64,000 nucleotides of DNA. Source: Anodontia alba. Taxonomy: Eukaryota; Mollusca; Bivalvia; Lucinida; Lucinidae. A model generated the notes under the pieces. That model was not told the DNA's origin and made no database searches. It was given only the letters and a program-made list of their open reading frames with translations. The position numbers and the translations under genes were made by a program. Positions 45,087-56,262 of this stretch are shown in pieces. How positions within the stretch are numbered: position 1 is the first letter of the stretch; each line of letters starts with the position of its first letter. Where the stretch lies: the NCBI GenBank assembly GCA_964016985.1, contig OZ024823.1, positions 132,018,112 through 132,082,111 on the forward strand, read 5' to 3'.

Positions 45087-45167
45087 TTAAAATGGTCTGT
45101 TTGCAAGTTGATCGGAACTGGCCGTTCTTCCTCTCATACTTAAATCACCAAATGATCGTCGACTTTC
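45087..45167 (-). CDS. KLC: Kinesin light chain, terminal coding exon
   Basis: On the minus strand a pyrimidine-rich acceptor (ttgtttctttcag) is followed by 26 codons and TAA. The exon begins in phase 0, exactly as required by the upstream exon at 56202-56262, which ends in phase 0. It encodes ESRRSFGDLSMRGRTASSDQ followed by LANRPF. Vertebrate KLC proteins end in short, variable Ser-rich tails of the same style (e.g. DSRALSASHTDLAH in KLC1), and the MKRASS block directly upstream fixes the identity. RRSF and RTASS look like basophilic kinase sites. The protein is the cargo-binding subunit of conventional kinesin in the cytoplasm. The exon is separated from the previous one by an ~11-kb intron full of mobile elements. 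Alternative terminal exons are common in KLC genes; I see none with confidence here. Confidence 0.78.
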   Translation of the reverse strand, partial: ESRRSFGDLSMRGRTASSDQLANRPF

Positions 45168-45507
45168 CTGAAAGAAACAAAAAATACACTATTAATATAA
45201 TAAAAACATGAGACATTATTTCAGTATATTGGTAATAAAATATACCAGAATTTTAGTACACTAGTAAGATAATAAACATATATGTAATTATTTTAATATA
45301 CTGGTAATATAATAAACAAGAGGCCCATGGGCCACAATTCACTCACCTGAGTTAAACGGCCATTGCATATCTGCAGATGCCATGCAACATTCTTCCAGTA
45401 ATGCCACAGCAACTGGGACAGAAATTTGACAGTGCAATTTTATAGGTCAAAGATCATCCTACAATCATCATTTGAACAAAATTGGTAGACCTTGCATTCC
45501 AATGCTA

Positions 45508-46771
45508 CGAGGGGAGTTCAATAAGTTCGTAGAACTCGGGGTTTAACTCACAGATTGGAAGATGGTTTCAACATCATTTTTCAATATAATCCCCCTTTAC
45601 TTCAATGCATTCGGCCCACTTTTCTTTTAAGCAGTCTATGCCTTTGAAATAAAAGTCGTCTATTTGGTCCTCAAACCAAGCCTCTGTAGCAGCCTTGATC
45701 TCATCATCATCCCGAAATCTCGTTCCACGCAAGTGGGACTTCAAATTTCGAAACAGAAAATAATCATTTGGGGCCAGGTCTGGACTGTATGGCGAGTGAT
45801 TTAACTGCTCGAACTTGCACCCATGAATAGCCACTTGTGCAACTCTGGACTTGTGCACAGGGGCATTATCATGCAAAGGAAGGACACCAGCAGCTAGCTT
45901 TGCCCTTCGTTTTTCTTTAATAGCAACCCTTAATTGTTTAATGACATTGGCATAGTATTCTCCTGTAATTGAAGTACCAGAAGGCTTGTAATCTATCAAT
46001 ATAATCCCTTTGGAGTCCAAAAAAACCATGGCTATTACCTTGCTGGCTGATGGTTGGGTACAAAATTTCTTAGGTGGGGGTGAGCCAGGGTGCTTCCATT
46101 GCATGGACTCTTAGTATCTGGGTCCCAGTGGTGCTGCGTAGTTTCATCTCCTGTTGCAAGGCAAGTGTGAAAGTCTTCTGGATTGGCATTGTACACTTCC
46201 AGAAGTTTTTGACTTGACTCCACCCTTTGCTGTTCAGGTTTCTGGGTACCCACCTGGCAGACACTTTTGACATGCCTAAATGTTCATGGATTATAGTGTA
46301 AACACTTCCATTAGAAATACCACATTCTGAAGCAAGTTCGGCAACTTTGATTTGGCGATTGTTTAGCACAAGTCTTTCAACATGGTTGATCATCTCCTCG
46401 CTGATGACATCAGCAGGGCGACCTGGGCCTTGGGTCATCTTCTAAGGAGTCTCGCCCACGTTTAAATTCTGCTGACCACTTTGCCACTGTGGAATACTTT
46501 GGGTTACTATCAGCCATGCGCCAATAGATTTCTTTGGCCTTTGCACCCTCCAGAGGAACTTTAAGATTGCTCTGAACTCAATATTCTGACTTTCCATTTT
46601 TGCCTATGGGTATAGGTTTTCAAACAAAAAGTAAGAGCAAAAAATGTACGTGTTGACTGAACGGCTGTTATCATTCAACTGACAAAGGTTTACACTGCAC
46701 AAAAATTAAAAAAGAAATCTTGAATTGTATAGAAAAATACAGAGTTCTACGAACTTATTGAACTACCCTCG
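45508..46771 (-). mobile_element. Mariner transposon, 1264 bp, with intact inverted repeats
   Basis: 30-bp terminal inverted repeats differ at one position (cgaggggagttcaataagtt against cgagggtagttcaataagtt, continuing cgtagaactc). They are flanked by TA (45506-45507, 46772-46773). Length and structure are typical of a full mariner. The transposase is frameshifted. Confidence 0.95.
45574..46597 (-). pseudogene. Mariner transposase pseudogene (DD34D)
   Basis: The start is ATG at 46597-46595, opening MESQNIEFRAI as in mariner transposases. The span of 341 codons matches the usual ~345. Blocks in order are an N-terminal helix-turn-helix half (YWRMAD...KYSTVAKWSAEF) and a second HTH (ADVISEEMINHVERLV...KVAELASECGIS). 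These are followed by WVPRNL, GDETTQHHWDP (first Asp), VFLDSKGIILIDY, LHDNAPVHKS (second Asp) and YSPDLAPNDYFLF (third Asp). There are exactly 34 residues between the second and third Asp, the DD34D spacing. At least four frameshifts (near 46565, 46430, 46225, 46110) break it, but the C-terminal 176 codons are open. It is inactive but still close to the functional form. Confidence 0.92.
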
Positions 46772-48047
46772 TATATACCAAGATTCAGCTTCAAAACTTT
46801 CTTGGTTCTGAAGATGAAGGGTTTGAAATGTTTTTCCCATAAATGGGCATGGCAGCCATGGTGTTCTGCAGTGCAAAACCATTCGAACAAATTGTTAGTA
46901 CCATTTCAACAGAAGGCCCATGTGAAATCTGTTGAAAATTGGCACAATATCAAAGAAGACATTTAAAGATTTATACAATTTTATACATGTACAAAGCCCA
47001 GGAGTAAGGGCGATAACCCTATGGGATAAAATTTTGATTGTAACTTTCAAGTTTTACTACATTTAGCATACACTGTAAATTTCAGCCATAAGTCTTTAAT
47101 ACATTAGAAAATGATTTTTCAGGGGGAGGCAAATTTGACCATGTCATAAAAAGTCAAAGGTTATCCTTGAAATTTGGTAGACCTTGATTCCCCAGTGTTG
47201 TATACCAAGATTTCTTGGTTCTGGAGAAGAAGATTTTTGTTTGTTTGTTTGTTTGTTTTTTAAGATAAATGGGCATGGCAGGCATCTTGTTCAATGGTGT
47301 GGAACCATTTAAACAATATCCCTTTAACAGACAGCTCCATGTGAAATCTGTGAAAATTGGTCAAGGGGTTTCAGAGAAGATTACATGATTTCAAACATGT
47401 AATATGCCAGGTGCAAGGGCATATAACTCACAGGGACAAAATTTTGATTGTAACTAAAAGGTTTTGCTACTTAATCATACATTGCAAATTTCGGATTTTT
47501 TCAACATTTTCCCCCACACAAATGCAAAGGGATGCAAATTTGACCTTGCCATAAGAAGAGTCATCATTTGAACAAACTTGGTAGAACTTGCATCTCCTAT
47601 GCTATATAACGATTCAGCCTTGAAGCTTTCTTGGTTCTGGAGATGAAGGGTTTTAAGTGTTTTTTTTACCATATATGGGCATAGTGGCCAACTTGTTTAA
47701 TGATTCAGAACCGTTTGAACAATTTAATAATATGCCTTCAACAGAAGGCCCAGTGTGAAACCTGGTGAAAACTGGTCAAGCTGTTTTAGAGAAGAAGACA
47801 GTTAAAGATTATGAGATTTTATACATGTAAATAGCCCAGGAGCAAGGGCAGATAACCCCTGGGGACAAAATTTTTGTTGTTAACTAAAAGGGTTTGCTAC
47901 TTTAATCATACATATCGAGTTTCAGCCAGTGTCTTTAATATGTTTTGAGAAACTGAATTTTCCAAATTTTCACCATACAAATGCATAGGGATGCAAATTT
48001 GACCTTGTCATAGAAAGGTCTAATGTAAATCTAGGGTCATCATTTAA

Positions 48048-48252
48048 CGCTTAGCACTCTGGGTAAAATTTTCAGCAGACGACATTTTGAAATATTTTTC
48101 TTATTTTTCTCAGAAAACAGGATATGACATTTCATGCAAATTGTCTCCTAAGGAGACAATTTGCATGAAATGTCAAATCCTGTTTTCTGGGGAAAATAAG
48201 AAAAATATCATCAATCTGTCGTCTGCTGAAAATGCCCAGAGAGTGGTAAAGG
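48048..48252. mobile_element. P7 TTAA-flanked MITE nested in the Helitron-like element
   Basis: 205 bp between TTAA 48044-48047 and 48253-48256. Perfect hairpin centre 'aattgtctcctaaggagaca'. The sister unit at 47560 reads 'gtcatcatttgaacaaactt' without it, an empty site. Confidence 0.92.
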
Positions 48253-48577
48253 TTAAACAAACTTGGTAGACCTTTAGTCCCTGATGCTTTGTAACAAGAT
48301 TCATCCTTGAGGCTTTCTTGACTCTGGAGAAGAGGACTTTTAAGTGTTTTTTTTTTTTTTTACACTATATATGGGCATTACGGCCATGTTGTTGAATGAT
48401 GCAGAACCGTTTGAACAAATTGATAATACCCCTTCAACAGAAGGCCAATGTGAATTCAGGTGAAAACTGGTTAAGGGGTTTCGAGAAGGAGCAAGTTAAA
48501 GATTATGAGATTTTATACACATATAGAGCCAAGGGGCAAGGGCAGATAACATCGGGGGGGGCAAAATTTTGATTGTA

Positions 48578-48755
48578 CAGTAAAACCTGTCATAGTGGCC
48601 ATCTCTATTAAGCAGGCATCGTATATTATGCAAGCATGACTACAGTTCCCAAAAAAGGCAAATTTGTTAAAATTCACCTGTATTAAGCAAGCACCTGTTT
48701 TAAGTAAGCACATCTGGATTATCCCTTGGGTGATTGCTTAATACAGGTTGGACTG
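48578..48755. mobile_element. TA-flanked MITE nested in the Helitron-like element
   Basis: Termini 'cagtaaaacctgtcatagtg' and 'gcttaatacaggttggactg', TA at 48576-48577 and 48756-48757. The sister units at 47450 and 47875 keep an uninterrupted site ('ttttgattgtaactaaaag' at 47450). Confidence 0.9.
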
Positions 48756-49449
48756 TAACTCAAAGGGTTTGCTATTTTGATCATACTTTGTGAGTTACAG
48801 CCATAAGTCTTTAATACATTTTGAGAAACTGAATTTTTCAATACTTTCCCCATACAAATGCATAGGGACGCAAATTTGACCTCACTGTAAAAAGGTCAAA
48901 AGTCAACCTAGGGTCATCATTTGAACAAATCTGTCGGACAATGGATGACGGACAGACAGATGTAGGACAGAGTGATCACAAAAGCTCATCCTGAGCCTTC
49001 AGCTCGGGTGAGCTAAAAATATACTATTCTTTTAGTGCACTGGTAATACAATAAACACAGATACTATCACATTAGTGCATTGGTAATATAATAAACACTG
49101 ATAATATTATTTCAGTACAGTAGTAATATAATAAGAATAAATACCATTATTTTAGTAGTAGTAATACAATAAACATATAATATTATTTTCTTACACTAGT
49201 AATATAATAAACATATACAATTACTTTAGTGCACCAGTAACATAGTAAACATGGATACTATTCTTTAAGTACACTAGAAATACAATCAGCATATATACAA
49301 TTATTATAGTACACTAGTAATATAGTATATGGAAATAATGAAGTATGATATATTGAAATAATGAAAGATAAGGTCAGACTGCCTGCCAGTGTACACATAA
49401 ATCCTTGTGATCTGATTGTCTGTCTTCCGCTGTGCACTAAAACATTCTT

Positions 49450-49875
49450 TTGCATCTAAATACAACACTATACTATCGGATGCAAATAGTTTCCCCTACT
49501 TCAAAATATAGATGCAAACAAGAGAAAATAGAGATGGATGCAGGTAAGCAGACAAATCTTGTTCGAACATTGCAATTTGCCTTGTTAAGTAAATATAGAG
49601 ACTGGAAAAATCAAGCATTTTATCAGCTTTATGACTTTATAAACAATATAGCGGTCAAAAATAGTTTTTCATGCATTAACATTCGCCAGGTCCTGTGGGA
49701 GGTGTTGAAAACCGAGGCCAAAGGCTACATTTCCCATTATTTCTTGCACTATTTTGTTTCGCCTTTTCGCAGACGTCTCGCGTTCACAATTTCCACAGAC
49801 TATGCTCGTTCTAGGGCCAGGCAGTATACATCTCGTAACGGCAGCAAATCTGTAGCGCTGGTATCATCATATTGA
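49450..49875 (+). CDS. Unrecognised open frame in a CpG-richer island
   Basis: 141 codons from ATG to TGA. From about residue 30 (MDAGKQTNLVRTLQFALLSK) onward the composition is protein-like, with LWEVLKTEAKGYISHYFLHY and a basic C-terminus. I do not recognise a family. The 49540-50130 segment is richer in GC and CpG than its surroundings. A second open frame (49905-50114) continues after a repeat terminus at 49948-50002. A 'cag|gtaagc' donor-like site lies at 49541. It is antisense to the KLC gene and within its intron. It could be a young mobile-element or retrocopy relic, or simply not coding. Confidence 0.25.
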   Translation: MHLNTTLYYRMQIVSPTSKYRCKQEKIEMDAGKQTNLVRTLQFALLSKYRDWKNQAFYQLYDFINNIAVKNSFSCINIRQVLWEVLKTEAKGYISHYFLHYFVSPFRRRLAFTISTDYARSRARQYTSRNGSKSVALVSSY

Positions 49876-50506
49876 AAGGTGCGTAGCTGTGTATTAACAG
49901 CGAATTGCCTTGTTATGCACGGCTTTTCGCCGATTACTGCACGGCTGCAACGCCAATGGGATCCCAACCAAAATCAATATGTCCCCCTCCCCGTAGTAGT
50001 TCAAGCATTCTGTTACTTACTGATGCATATAATTATGCTGGGTTCCAATCAGCAAAAGATATTCACGAAACTGCTGCAGGTTTTCACAGGTTTTGTCAAA
50101 CTCAACATGGGTGACATCGACTCGATGCCTTGATTTTAATGATTAATGATCAACAAAAGATTTTGATTTTACTGAAAATGATGCATTTCTAACACTGCAC
50201 TACAAACTGACGCAACATGCTCTATGTTAAGCTGTCCTATAGCTAATATTTGGATTCAAATTTATGGTAAATGTAGTTTGTGTTGATTTATTGTTAGTAT
50301 AAAGCTGCTAGCAACATAAGAGCACCTGCACAGATTCTATATGCAAACAGTGCAGGAGCAGACCAAGCTCATCAAAACTTGCCTTGTATGCTATATAAAT
50401 AATGGGGGTCCTGAGAAAAGTCTGGTCCAGGATCATTATTACACAAACAATTTGTGCTGTACTTGCATTTACAAATAATTATTTTCTGTATTTGTTTCTG
50501 TATTAA

Positions 50507-50711
50507 CTCTCGTCCTGCTGAATAAATTAAGATGCCACGCCAACTTTTAATTTTCAGCCAATCAGGTTACTTGATCCAGATTGTTGTTATAAATTTGCAC
50601 ACTTGATGGCAAACAGTGCAGATCCAGATCAGTTGGCTTCTTCAGAAGCCAACTGATCTGGATCTACACTGTTTGCAAAACAGGGTACATCCAGGTTCAG
50701 CAGGACAAGGG
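50507..50711. mobile_element. P5 TTAA-type MITE
   Basis: Left TTAA 50503-50506, right mutated to TTAT. Perfect core 'gatcagttggcttcttcaga'. Same orientation as 16960 and 17991. Confidence 0.88.
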
Positions 50712-50839
50712 TTATTGTACTAATCAAGTAGATATCTGATTGGAAAGTTCAGCCATTTTTGGCTAGATAAAGCTGATATTTGCTCTAAGATTGACTGCAG
50801 CTCACAGCTCTTAATTAGGTCATAAAAAATGATTGTTAT

Positions 50840-50960
50840 TGTTTTTCTTATTCCTCCACAAAACCTATGTTGTGGGTACACATTAGAAGTGCCTCAGTGA
50901 CGTGCTGCTCATGAGTACCTACAACAAATATTTTCGTTAAGAAATATGAAAAATATGAAA
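50840..50960. mobile_element. P6 hairpin element
   Basis: 'gtacacattagaagtgcctc' and 'gctgctcatgagtacctaca'. Confidence 0.65.
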
Positions 50961-50999
50961 ACTATAAATATGTAAAAGACTATGCCTCGAACTATATGC

Positions 51000-51569
51000 T
51001 TATCCATTCAAAATGCCTAAGCCGGAAATGGGCATAACTCTGACAAAATTAGTCTGTTTTTGTTTTGTTTTTTTCCTCCAAAAGTCAATCAGGTGATCTA
51101 CTCCAATAAGCTTGCCAAGTTTCAAGCCCCTAGTTCAAATTGTTATCAAGGTATCTTGTTCTCAAGAAAAGCATGATGAACTGATGGATAGACTAATGAC
51201 CTGAAAGCAACATGCCTGCCCAACTTCTTCAAAGTTGGGGGCATAACTATATTATATCTGGACACCCCTCTAATCCAGAGCTTAGCATGCTGTTGACAAA
51301 ATCAGCTGGAGACAAAGGAGTGATAGTTTATATATATTTATTTTTTCCCTGGCAAATGGGAACATGACAATGAAAAGGTGTCTAAGCACAGATTCAGGTC
51401 ATTCTGCACATCTTTATACTCTTATCAGGGCCTTTGCTCTCTATTTATCAATCCACAGTAACTAATACAGAACATTCTGAACAAACTTTGTATTTGTGCA
51501 AACTGATCAGGCCTTCCCTATCCGCATGTGCTTGGAGACATCTTTTAGCATTGCACAGCTCATGATTAT
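51000..51569. other. Unassigned repeats and decayed hairpins
   Basis: 51010-51260 ('gggcataactctgacaaaat', 'aagcttgccaagtttcaag') looks like a dispersed repeat found once here. 51360-51440 ('gattcaggtcattctgcaca ... gggcctttgctctc') is a decayed core hairpin, also seen as the SINE target at 22930-23140. Confidence 0.5.
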
Positions 51570-51572
51570 CTG

Positions 51573-51794
51573 GGCCCAGTCGTTTAAAAATAATGAAAAA
51601 AAATTTACATCGAGTGATACGCAAATATGCTGAAATTTTTGCTGAAAAAATGTGAGTAGCTTTTGCAGTGCAAAAGCTACTCACATTTTTTCAGCAAAAA
51701 ATATCGGAATATTGTATATTGAATCCGCTAAAACAGTGAACGAAATGACCCTTAATGAGCTCATTAAGCTAACAACGCTTTGAACAACTGGGCC
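51573..51794. mobile_element. P1 palindromic MITE
   Basis: 222 bp; flanks CTG and CAG. Left terminal arm diverged (ggcccagtcgtttaaa), right intact. Central stem 'gctgaaaaaatgtgagtagc'. Confidence 0.85.
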
Positions 51795-51925
51795 CAGATG
51801 TTTTATGTCTCTTTAGAGAGTGTTTAAGTCATATTGAGACCTTCTGAGCCAATTATGGGTGTGCTTACCACCTGGGTATGTGAACAACAGTTGATGTGGC
51901 TCAGATAGGGCCTGAAATTTCATAA
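51795..51925 (-). mobile_element. SINE family C remnant
   Basis: 'gtttaagtcatattgagacc' matches the 19560-19580 region. The remaining head is decayed. Confidence 0.4.
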
Positions 51926-52139
51926 GAAACGTCCCTCAAGAAGAATGTTAAATGCCATGTCAAAAAAACACTACAACAAAATGTTGTGTGATGACATTTA
52001 CATTGTTCAAGACAATGTTTAGAGTATATACCATGCTTATTTCCTACACTGACGATATGAAAAGTAAAAGCTTAATATGGCTGTGTGATGGAACAGTAGT
52101 TATAAAATGGATACAAAAATGTGGAACTAGGGTGGGCTA

Positions 52140-52599
52140 TTAGCTTAATAGCAAAAACAAAAGAAATATATGAAAAGTTGAAGCTCCCCTCTCCTAAGCT
52201 AGGCTACACATGTGTAACTAAGTGATGAAGCTGCCACCTCACCCAGGGGGATAACTCTAGTCCTACCTTGCCCTACCCACCCCAGGTGAGGTGGGGTCAA
52301 TTATCGTCACCTCAGTTCCATGCTTGAATTTGCTAGAGCAGTGAACAACTTCCCAGTCACCCCAAGACGAGACACGAACCAATTCACCACATAAAGCACT
52401 CTCATCCTACAGTAACCCAGTATACAGCTCTAGATAAAATGCTCTTTTCTTTTTTAATAAAAATGATATTTTTCTTATTTGTCTGCAAAGACATATTTTC
52501 CACTCATTAGTATAGCCCCTATTTTTATGGACAAATAAGAAAAGAAATACCTGGACACTCCTTTAATCTGGTATACCAGTAACTGATAGAAAATGAGGC
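52140..52599. other. Unassigned
   Basis: 52200-52420 ('acctcacccagggggataac', 'caccccaagacgagacacga') looks like a decayed dispersed repeat. No gene is recognised. Confidence 0.4.
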
Positions 52600-52827
52600 A
52601 GCGCATGACAAAACAAAAAAAAAATGCCATGTGCACCCAGCAAAGACTCAGTTCAGCCTGCGTATCTGTCCAGTCTGATCAGTCTTCCTTGTGCCCTCAG
52701 TGGGTTGCTAAAGACCCAAGCTTTCTTCATGCAGAGAGCAAAGACACTGATCAGACTGTGCAGATGCTCCAGTTGATCTGAGTCTTCGCTGGGTGCACAT
52801 GTCATTTTGTTGGTTTTGTCATGTGCT
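52600..52827. mobile_element. MITE with inverted ends 'gcgcatgacaaaac'
   Basis: Inverted outer arms 'gtgcacccagcaaagactca' and 'tgagtcttcgctgggtgcac'. The interior contains two further core-like hairpins ('gtccagtctgatcagtcttc', 'gacactgatcagactgtgca'). Confidence 0.75.
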
Positions 52828-53089
52828 GGCTCAAATATTTCATCCTTAACATAGCTCTAGATAAGAAGGGGTATCCAGATAAATATGTCTTATTTCAGAC
52901 ACAAAATATGAAAATTATTTCTCCACAAAATATGAAATTAAATAAGTAATAACTATTTGGCAGGAAAATAAAACATCTTATCAAGAGCTAGGCTTAAACA
53001 CACTGCTCAGGAAATTTCATGAAAGCATACAAGTGATTTTTTATTTTCTTCATAGTTTTCCACTAATCATTAGCCGTTCAAGGTCTATA
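52828..53089. other. Unassigned
   Basis: No feature recognised. Confidence 0.4.
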
Positions 53090-54165
53090 AAAACTCTAAA
53101 ATAAAAAGTTAACATGAAAAATTTAAGAAGTCAAGGTCACAAGCACAATAGTCAAAATGCCCATTGGGGGCACATATACCCCCGACCAGTGCTACCGCCT
53201 CTTTTTAAAAAGTGCAAAGTATATAGCTTTGACTCTTGAGATGGCAGTTATATGCTATATTTATATAACATTGAAAGAATTTATTCACACATTATGTGAA
53301 GCCCATGACCTTGATCTCAAAGGTAAGGCACTGCAGGGATCATGCTAAATAAAACTTCAGACCTATAACTATCACCATAACAAATACCAGTGAAATCAAT
53401 CAGAGTGTTTATAATATAAGCAAAAACTTTGTATGAAAAATCTAAGTCTGTGACATTGACCTCAAAGCCATGCCCAAGCTTGGGGATGGCACTGAGAAAA
53501 ACTTTAGACCTACATATCCCATCATGCCAAATATTAATGAAATCAATCAAAGGGTCTTGATGATATAACTATGTAAACTTCAATGCAAAAAGTTTGACTT
53601 TTATATTAAAATTCTGTGACTTTGACCTCAAGGTCACACCCCAGGATGGAAACTTCTCTGAGTAAAATTTAAACCTATATCTACCATCTACCATCATGCC
53701 AAATTCATCAAAAGGTCTTGATGATATAGCTATATAAGCTTAAATGCAAACATTTTGACTTTTATGAAAACTCTAAGTCTGTGACCTTGACCTCAAGCTC
53801 CCAACCCATGCTGAGTAAAACATTAGACCTATATCTACCATCATGTAGAATATACAAGAAATTCACTAAAAGGTCTTGATAATATAGCTATATAAACTTA
53901 AGCGCAAAAATTTTGACTTTTATATGACAATTCTGTGACCTTCACTCAAGGTCAGGCCCTTTAGACCTATATCTACCATCTTGCCAAATATAAATGAAAC
54001 CTATTAAAGGGTCTTTATAATGTATAATTACAAACTCTGACGCAAAACTCTGACCCTAGTTCCACAAATGTAAAAGAAAGACGAATGAACGTACGTACGA
54101 ACAAACGAACGGAAAACTGAAAACTATATACCCCTCGACATACTTCGTATGTCAGGAGTATAATG
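53090..54165 (-). mobile_element. Tandem-repeat element with ~165-bp units
   Basis: Five or six units contain 'gacctatatctaccatcatg', 'aggtcttgatgatatagcta' and 'gtgaccttgacctcaag'. The terminus has a GACATACTTCGTATGTC hairpin (54138-54154), related to the terminus at 5346. Confidence 0.65.
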
Positions 54166-54570
54166 TGGATGGTAACATATCAACTTTTGGGACCCATGTC
54201 TATCACCATGCCAAATACAAACTAAATACACTGTGTCTGGATAACATGGTTCCTTAAAAACTTTTGGACATAAAACCTTAATATTTGTGGATGGCGCCGT
54301 CAACTTTTGGACATAAAACCTAAATATTTGTTGATGGTGCCTTCAACACCATGATGCCACTGAGATAAAGATGAAACATTTCTTAAGGTAATAAAAGAGC
54401 CTTTTGTTGGAAATGCAGAGAATGAGCGAGTAAATGCTTGTCTTCTATGGCTATGTTTTTGAATATTACTATGACCACTGTGTGTGATAAAGAGTTTCTC
54501 AAATGTAAGGCAGGGCTCAAAAGTAACATCCCAACAATGAATAAAAAACTAGCTGATGATATAATTAATA
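54166..54570. other. Unassigned
   Basis: Contains a duplicated 'caacttttggacataaaacc' (54250-54330). No gene is recognised. Confidence 0.45.
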
Positions 54571-54572
54571 TA

Positions 54573-54909
54573 CCGTATTTGACCTAATTACCTCACTGTG
54601 CACTTAGGTTTTTCAAAATTACTGGGAACACTCAGTTGTGGTAAAATATGTATCTACCTACTAAGGATACACTATAAAAAGATCAGAAAAGGTCTTATTT
54701 GATGATGATTATGCGATTTTTTTTTTTCTGATTTTCTTTTTAAAAGCATATGTTGTGGGTACTCATTTGAATTGCATCGACAAGTCGATGCAATTCAAAT
54801 GAGTACCCACAACATAAGCCTTATAAAGAAGTAAAGAAAAAGAACACTGGCTGTAATCTGAATGACTGTGCGCTTATTGGGGTATGTGCGGTAATTAGAT
54901 TGAATACGG
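54573..54909 (-). mobile_element. P10 MITE, TA target duplication
   Basis: 337 bp, termini 'ccgtatttgacctaattacc' and 'ggtaattagattgaatacgg', TA at 54571-54572 and 54910-54911. The central hairpin is 'tactcatttgaattgcatcg' and its complement. Inverted relative to 61403-61804. Confidence 0.9.
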
Positions 54910-55159
54910 TAAAACAAGTAATTCATGAAGATTCTGACACACACAAATTTCTGTATCCAGAGCATAAGGTGCATTAGGAAATGACTTAATCTTGACAAGC
55001 AAAATTTCTACCACAAAACAGAATATATCATTCAAATAATTTCAAATTTTATTCAGACAAAATTAACCAAATGTTACATCTAATTCCCAAGTAAAAACTT
55101 CAAATATTTGGCTAATAACCATAAACATAAAAAAAATTCCACAGAAAAAAAAAAAAACA
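54910..55159. other. Unassigned
   Basis: AT-rich, ending in an A run near 55146-55155. Confidence 0.4.
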
Positions 55160-56027
55160 AGTCTTGTCTCCAGACAGGATAGCTCGCCTGATATTGCACA
55201 TTTTGTTTATTGTATGCACTGTGCAAAATTTTCATCAAACCAAAGATGAATCAATTCGGTGATAAGGTTAGGAAATAATGAGGTCTTAAAAACTTAAACA
55301 TTTTTAAAATTCTAAGTCTGTGACCCCAAGGTCACAGTCATGAGTGCTGATGGTGCTGATAAAAACTTTTGACCAATATCTATCATGATACTAAATAAGA
55401 ACTAAATCCATCATGTAGTGTAGAAGTAATGAGATTGTAAAAACTTTGACATAAATTTTTAACATGAAAATTCTAAGTCTGTGACCTTGACCTTGACATC
55501 ACCTTGGGTGAGGGGATTAATACTGTGCAAAATTTGGACCAATATCATCATACCAAAGATGAATCAAATCAGTGATAAGGTTAGGAAATAATGAGGTCTT
55601 AAAAACTTTACCAAAAACTATAACATTTAAACTCTAAGTCTGTGACCTCCACCTCAAGGTCACAATTGTGAGTGCTGATGGTGCTGATAAAAACTTTTGA
55701 CCAGTATCTATCATGATGCCAAATAAAAACTAAATCCATTATTTAGTGTAGAAATAATGAGATCCTAAAAACTTTGACGTAATATTTTAACAAGAAAATT
55801 CTAAGTCTGTGACCTTGACCTTGACATGACCTAGGATGGTGGGGATAGTACCGCACAAAATTTTGGACCAATCTGTATCACCATACCAAAGATGAATCAA
55901 ATTGGTGATAAGGATAGGAAATAAAGAGGTCTTAAAAAGTTTAACGAAAACTTTAACATTTGTGGACGCTGACACCAACACCGAGGGTAGTACAATAGCT
56001 CTCTGTGAACGTTGTTCAGGCGAGCTA
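55160..56027 (-). mobile_element. Helitron-like element, uninterrupted copy
   Basis: Minus-strand copy of the element at 12372-16792 without the two nested insertions. The 5' end is TTAGCTCGCCTGAACAACG and the 3' end is a TGTCTGGAGACA hairpin followed by AGACTTG. It is the best guide to the family's length (~0.87 kb). Confidence 0.75.
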
Positions 56028-56201
56028 ATAATTGGACACCTGAGCTGATTTATATGTAACAAACTATAACTGAGTACTCACAATATGTTTGAAAGGAAGG
56101 GAACCTGTGCAATGATTTTTTGGCTATTAACAAATGGCATGAGGCATGTTTTCTTGAAAAAGAGGTTCAGATGTAATATAAATCAATAGAGAAAAACTTA
56201 C

Positions 56202-56262
56202 ATGTAATTTATCATCTTTACTGTTTATGTTGAGCACTGACATGGAGCTTGCCCTTTTCATG
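56202..56262 (-). CDS. KLC: Kinesin light chain, penultimate tail exon
   Basis: On the minus strand the acceptor 'ttgttctattttcag' and the donor 'acat|gtaagttttt' bound 61 bp. Only one frame is open: a C completing a split codon, then MKRASSMSVLNINSKDDKLH. MKRASSMSVLN corresponds to MKRASSLNVLN of vertebrate KLC1 and MKRASSLNFLN of KLC2, a signature of the KLC C-terminal tail that follows the TPR cargo-binding repeats. The preceding residue in KLC1 is Gly, consistent with a codon split as xx|C. The exon ends in phase 0 and joins the phase-0 terminal exon at 45087-45167. Identification comes from remembered family sequence; the gene's main TPR exons are outside the window. Confidence 0.85.

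Larger units (their letters stand above)
45320..49018 (-). mobile_element. Helitron-like element in a minisatellite, carrying a mariner and two MITEs
   Basis: On the minus strand it starts TTTAGCTCACCCGAGC and ends in CTCAGGTGAG, hairpin GGCCCATGGGCC and TCTTG. The body consists of diverged ~400-bp units with 'accaagaaagctt' and 'tatgcccatat...gg' related to 1-2007. Inserted in it are a mariner (45508-46771), a P7 MITE (48048-48252) and a TA MITE (48578-48755). It has no intact coding region of its own. It lies in the last KLC intron. Confidence 0.7.
45212..49340. repeat. ~40-bp minisatellite, split by a 3.7-kb insertion
   Basis: Units of 36-40 bp with 'tttagtacactagtaatata' and 'ataataaaca' occur as about three copies at 45212-45319 and eight at 49019-49340. 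The intervening 45320-49018 is a Helitron-like element, so the two blocks were one array. Confidence 0.88.

Noticed and set aside
46070..46438. Intact host-domesticated transposase gene
   Set aside because: Frameshifts on both sides of this frame, and the element retains its terminal repeats and TA duplication.
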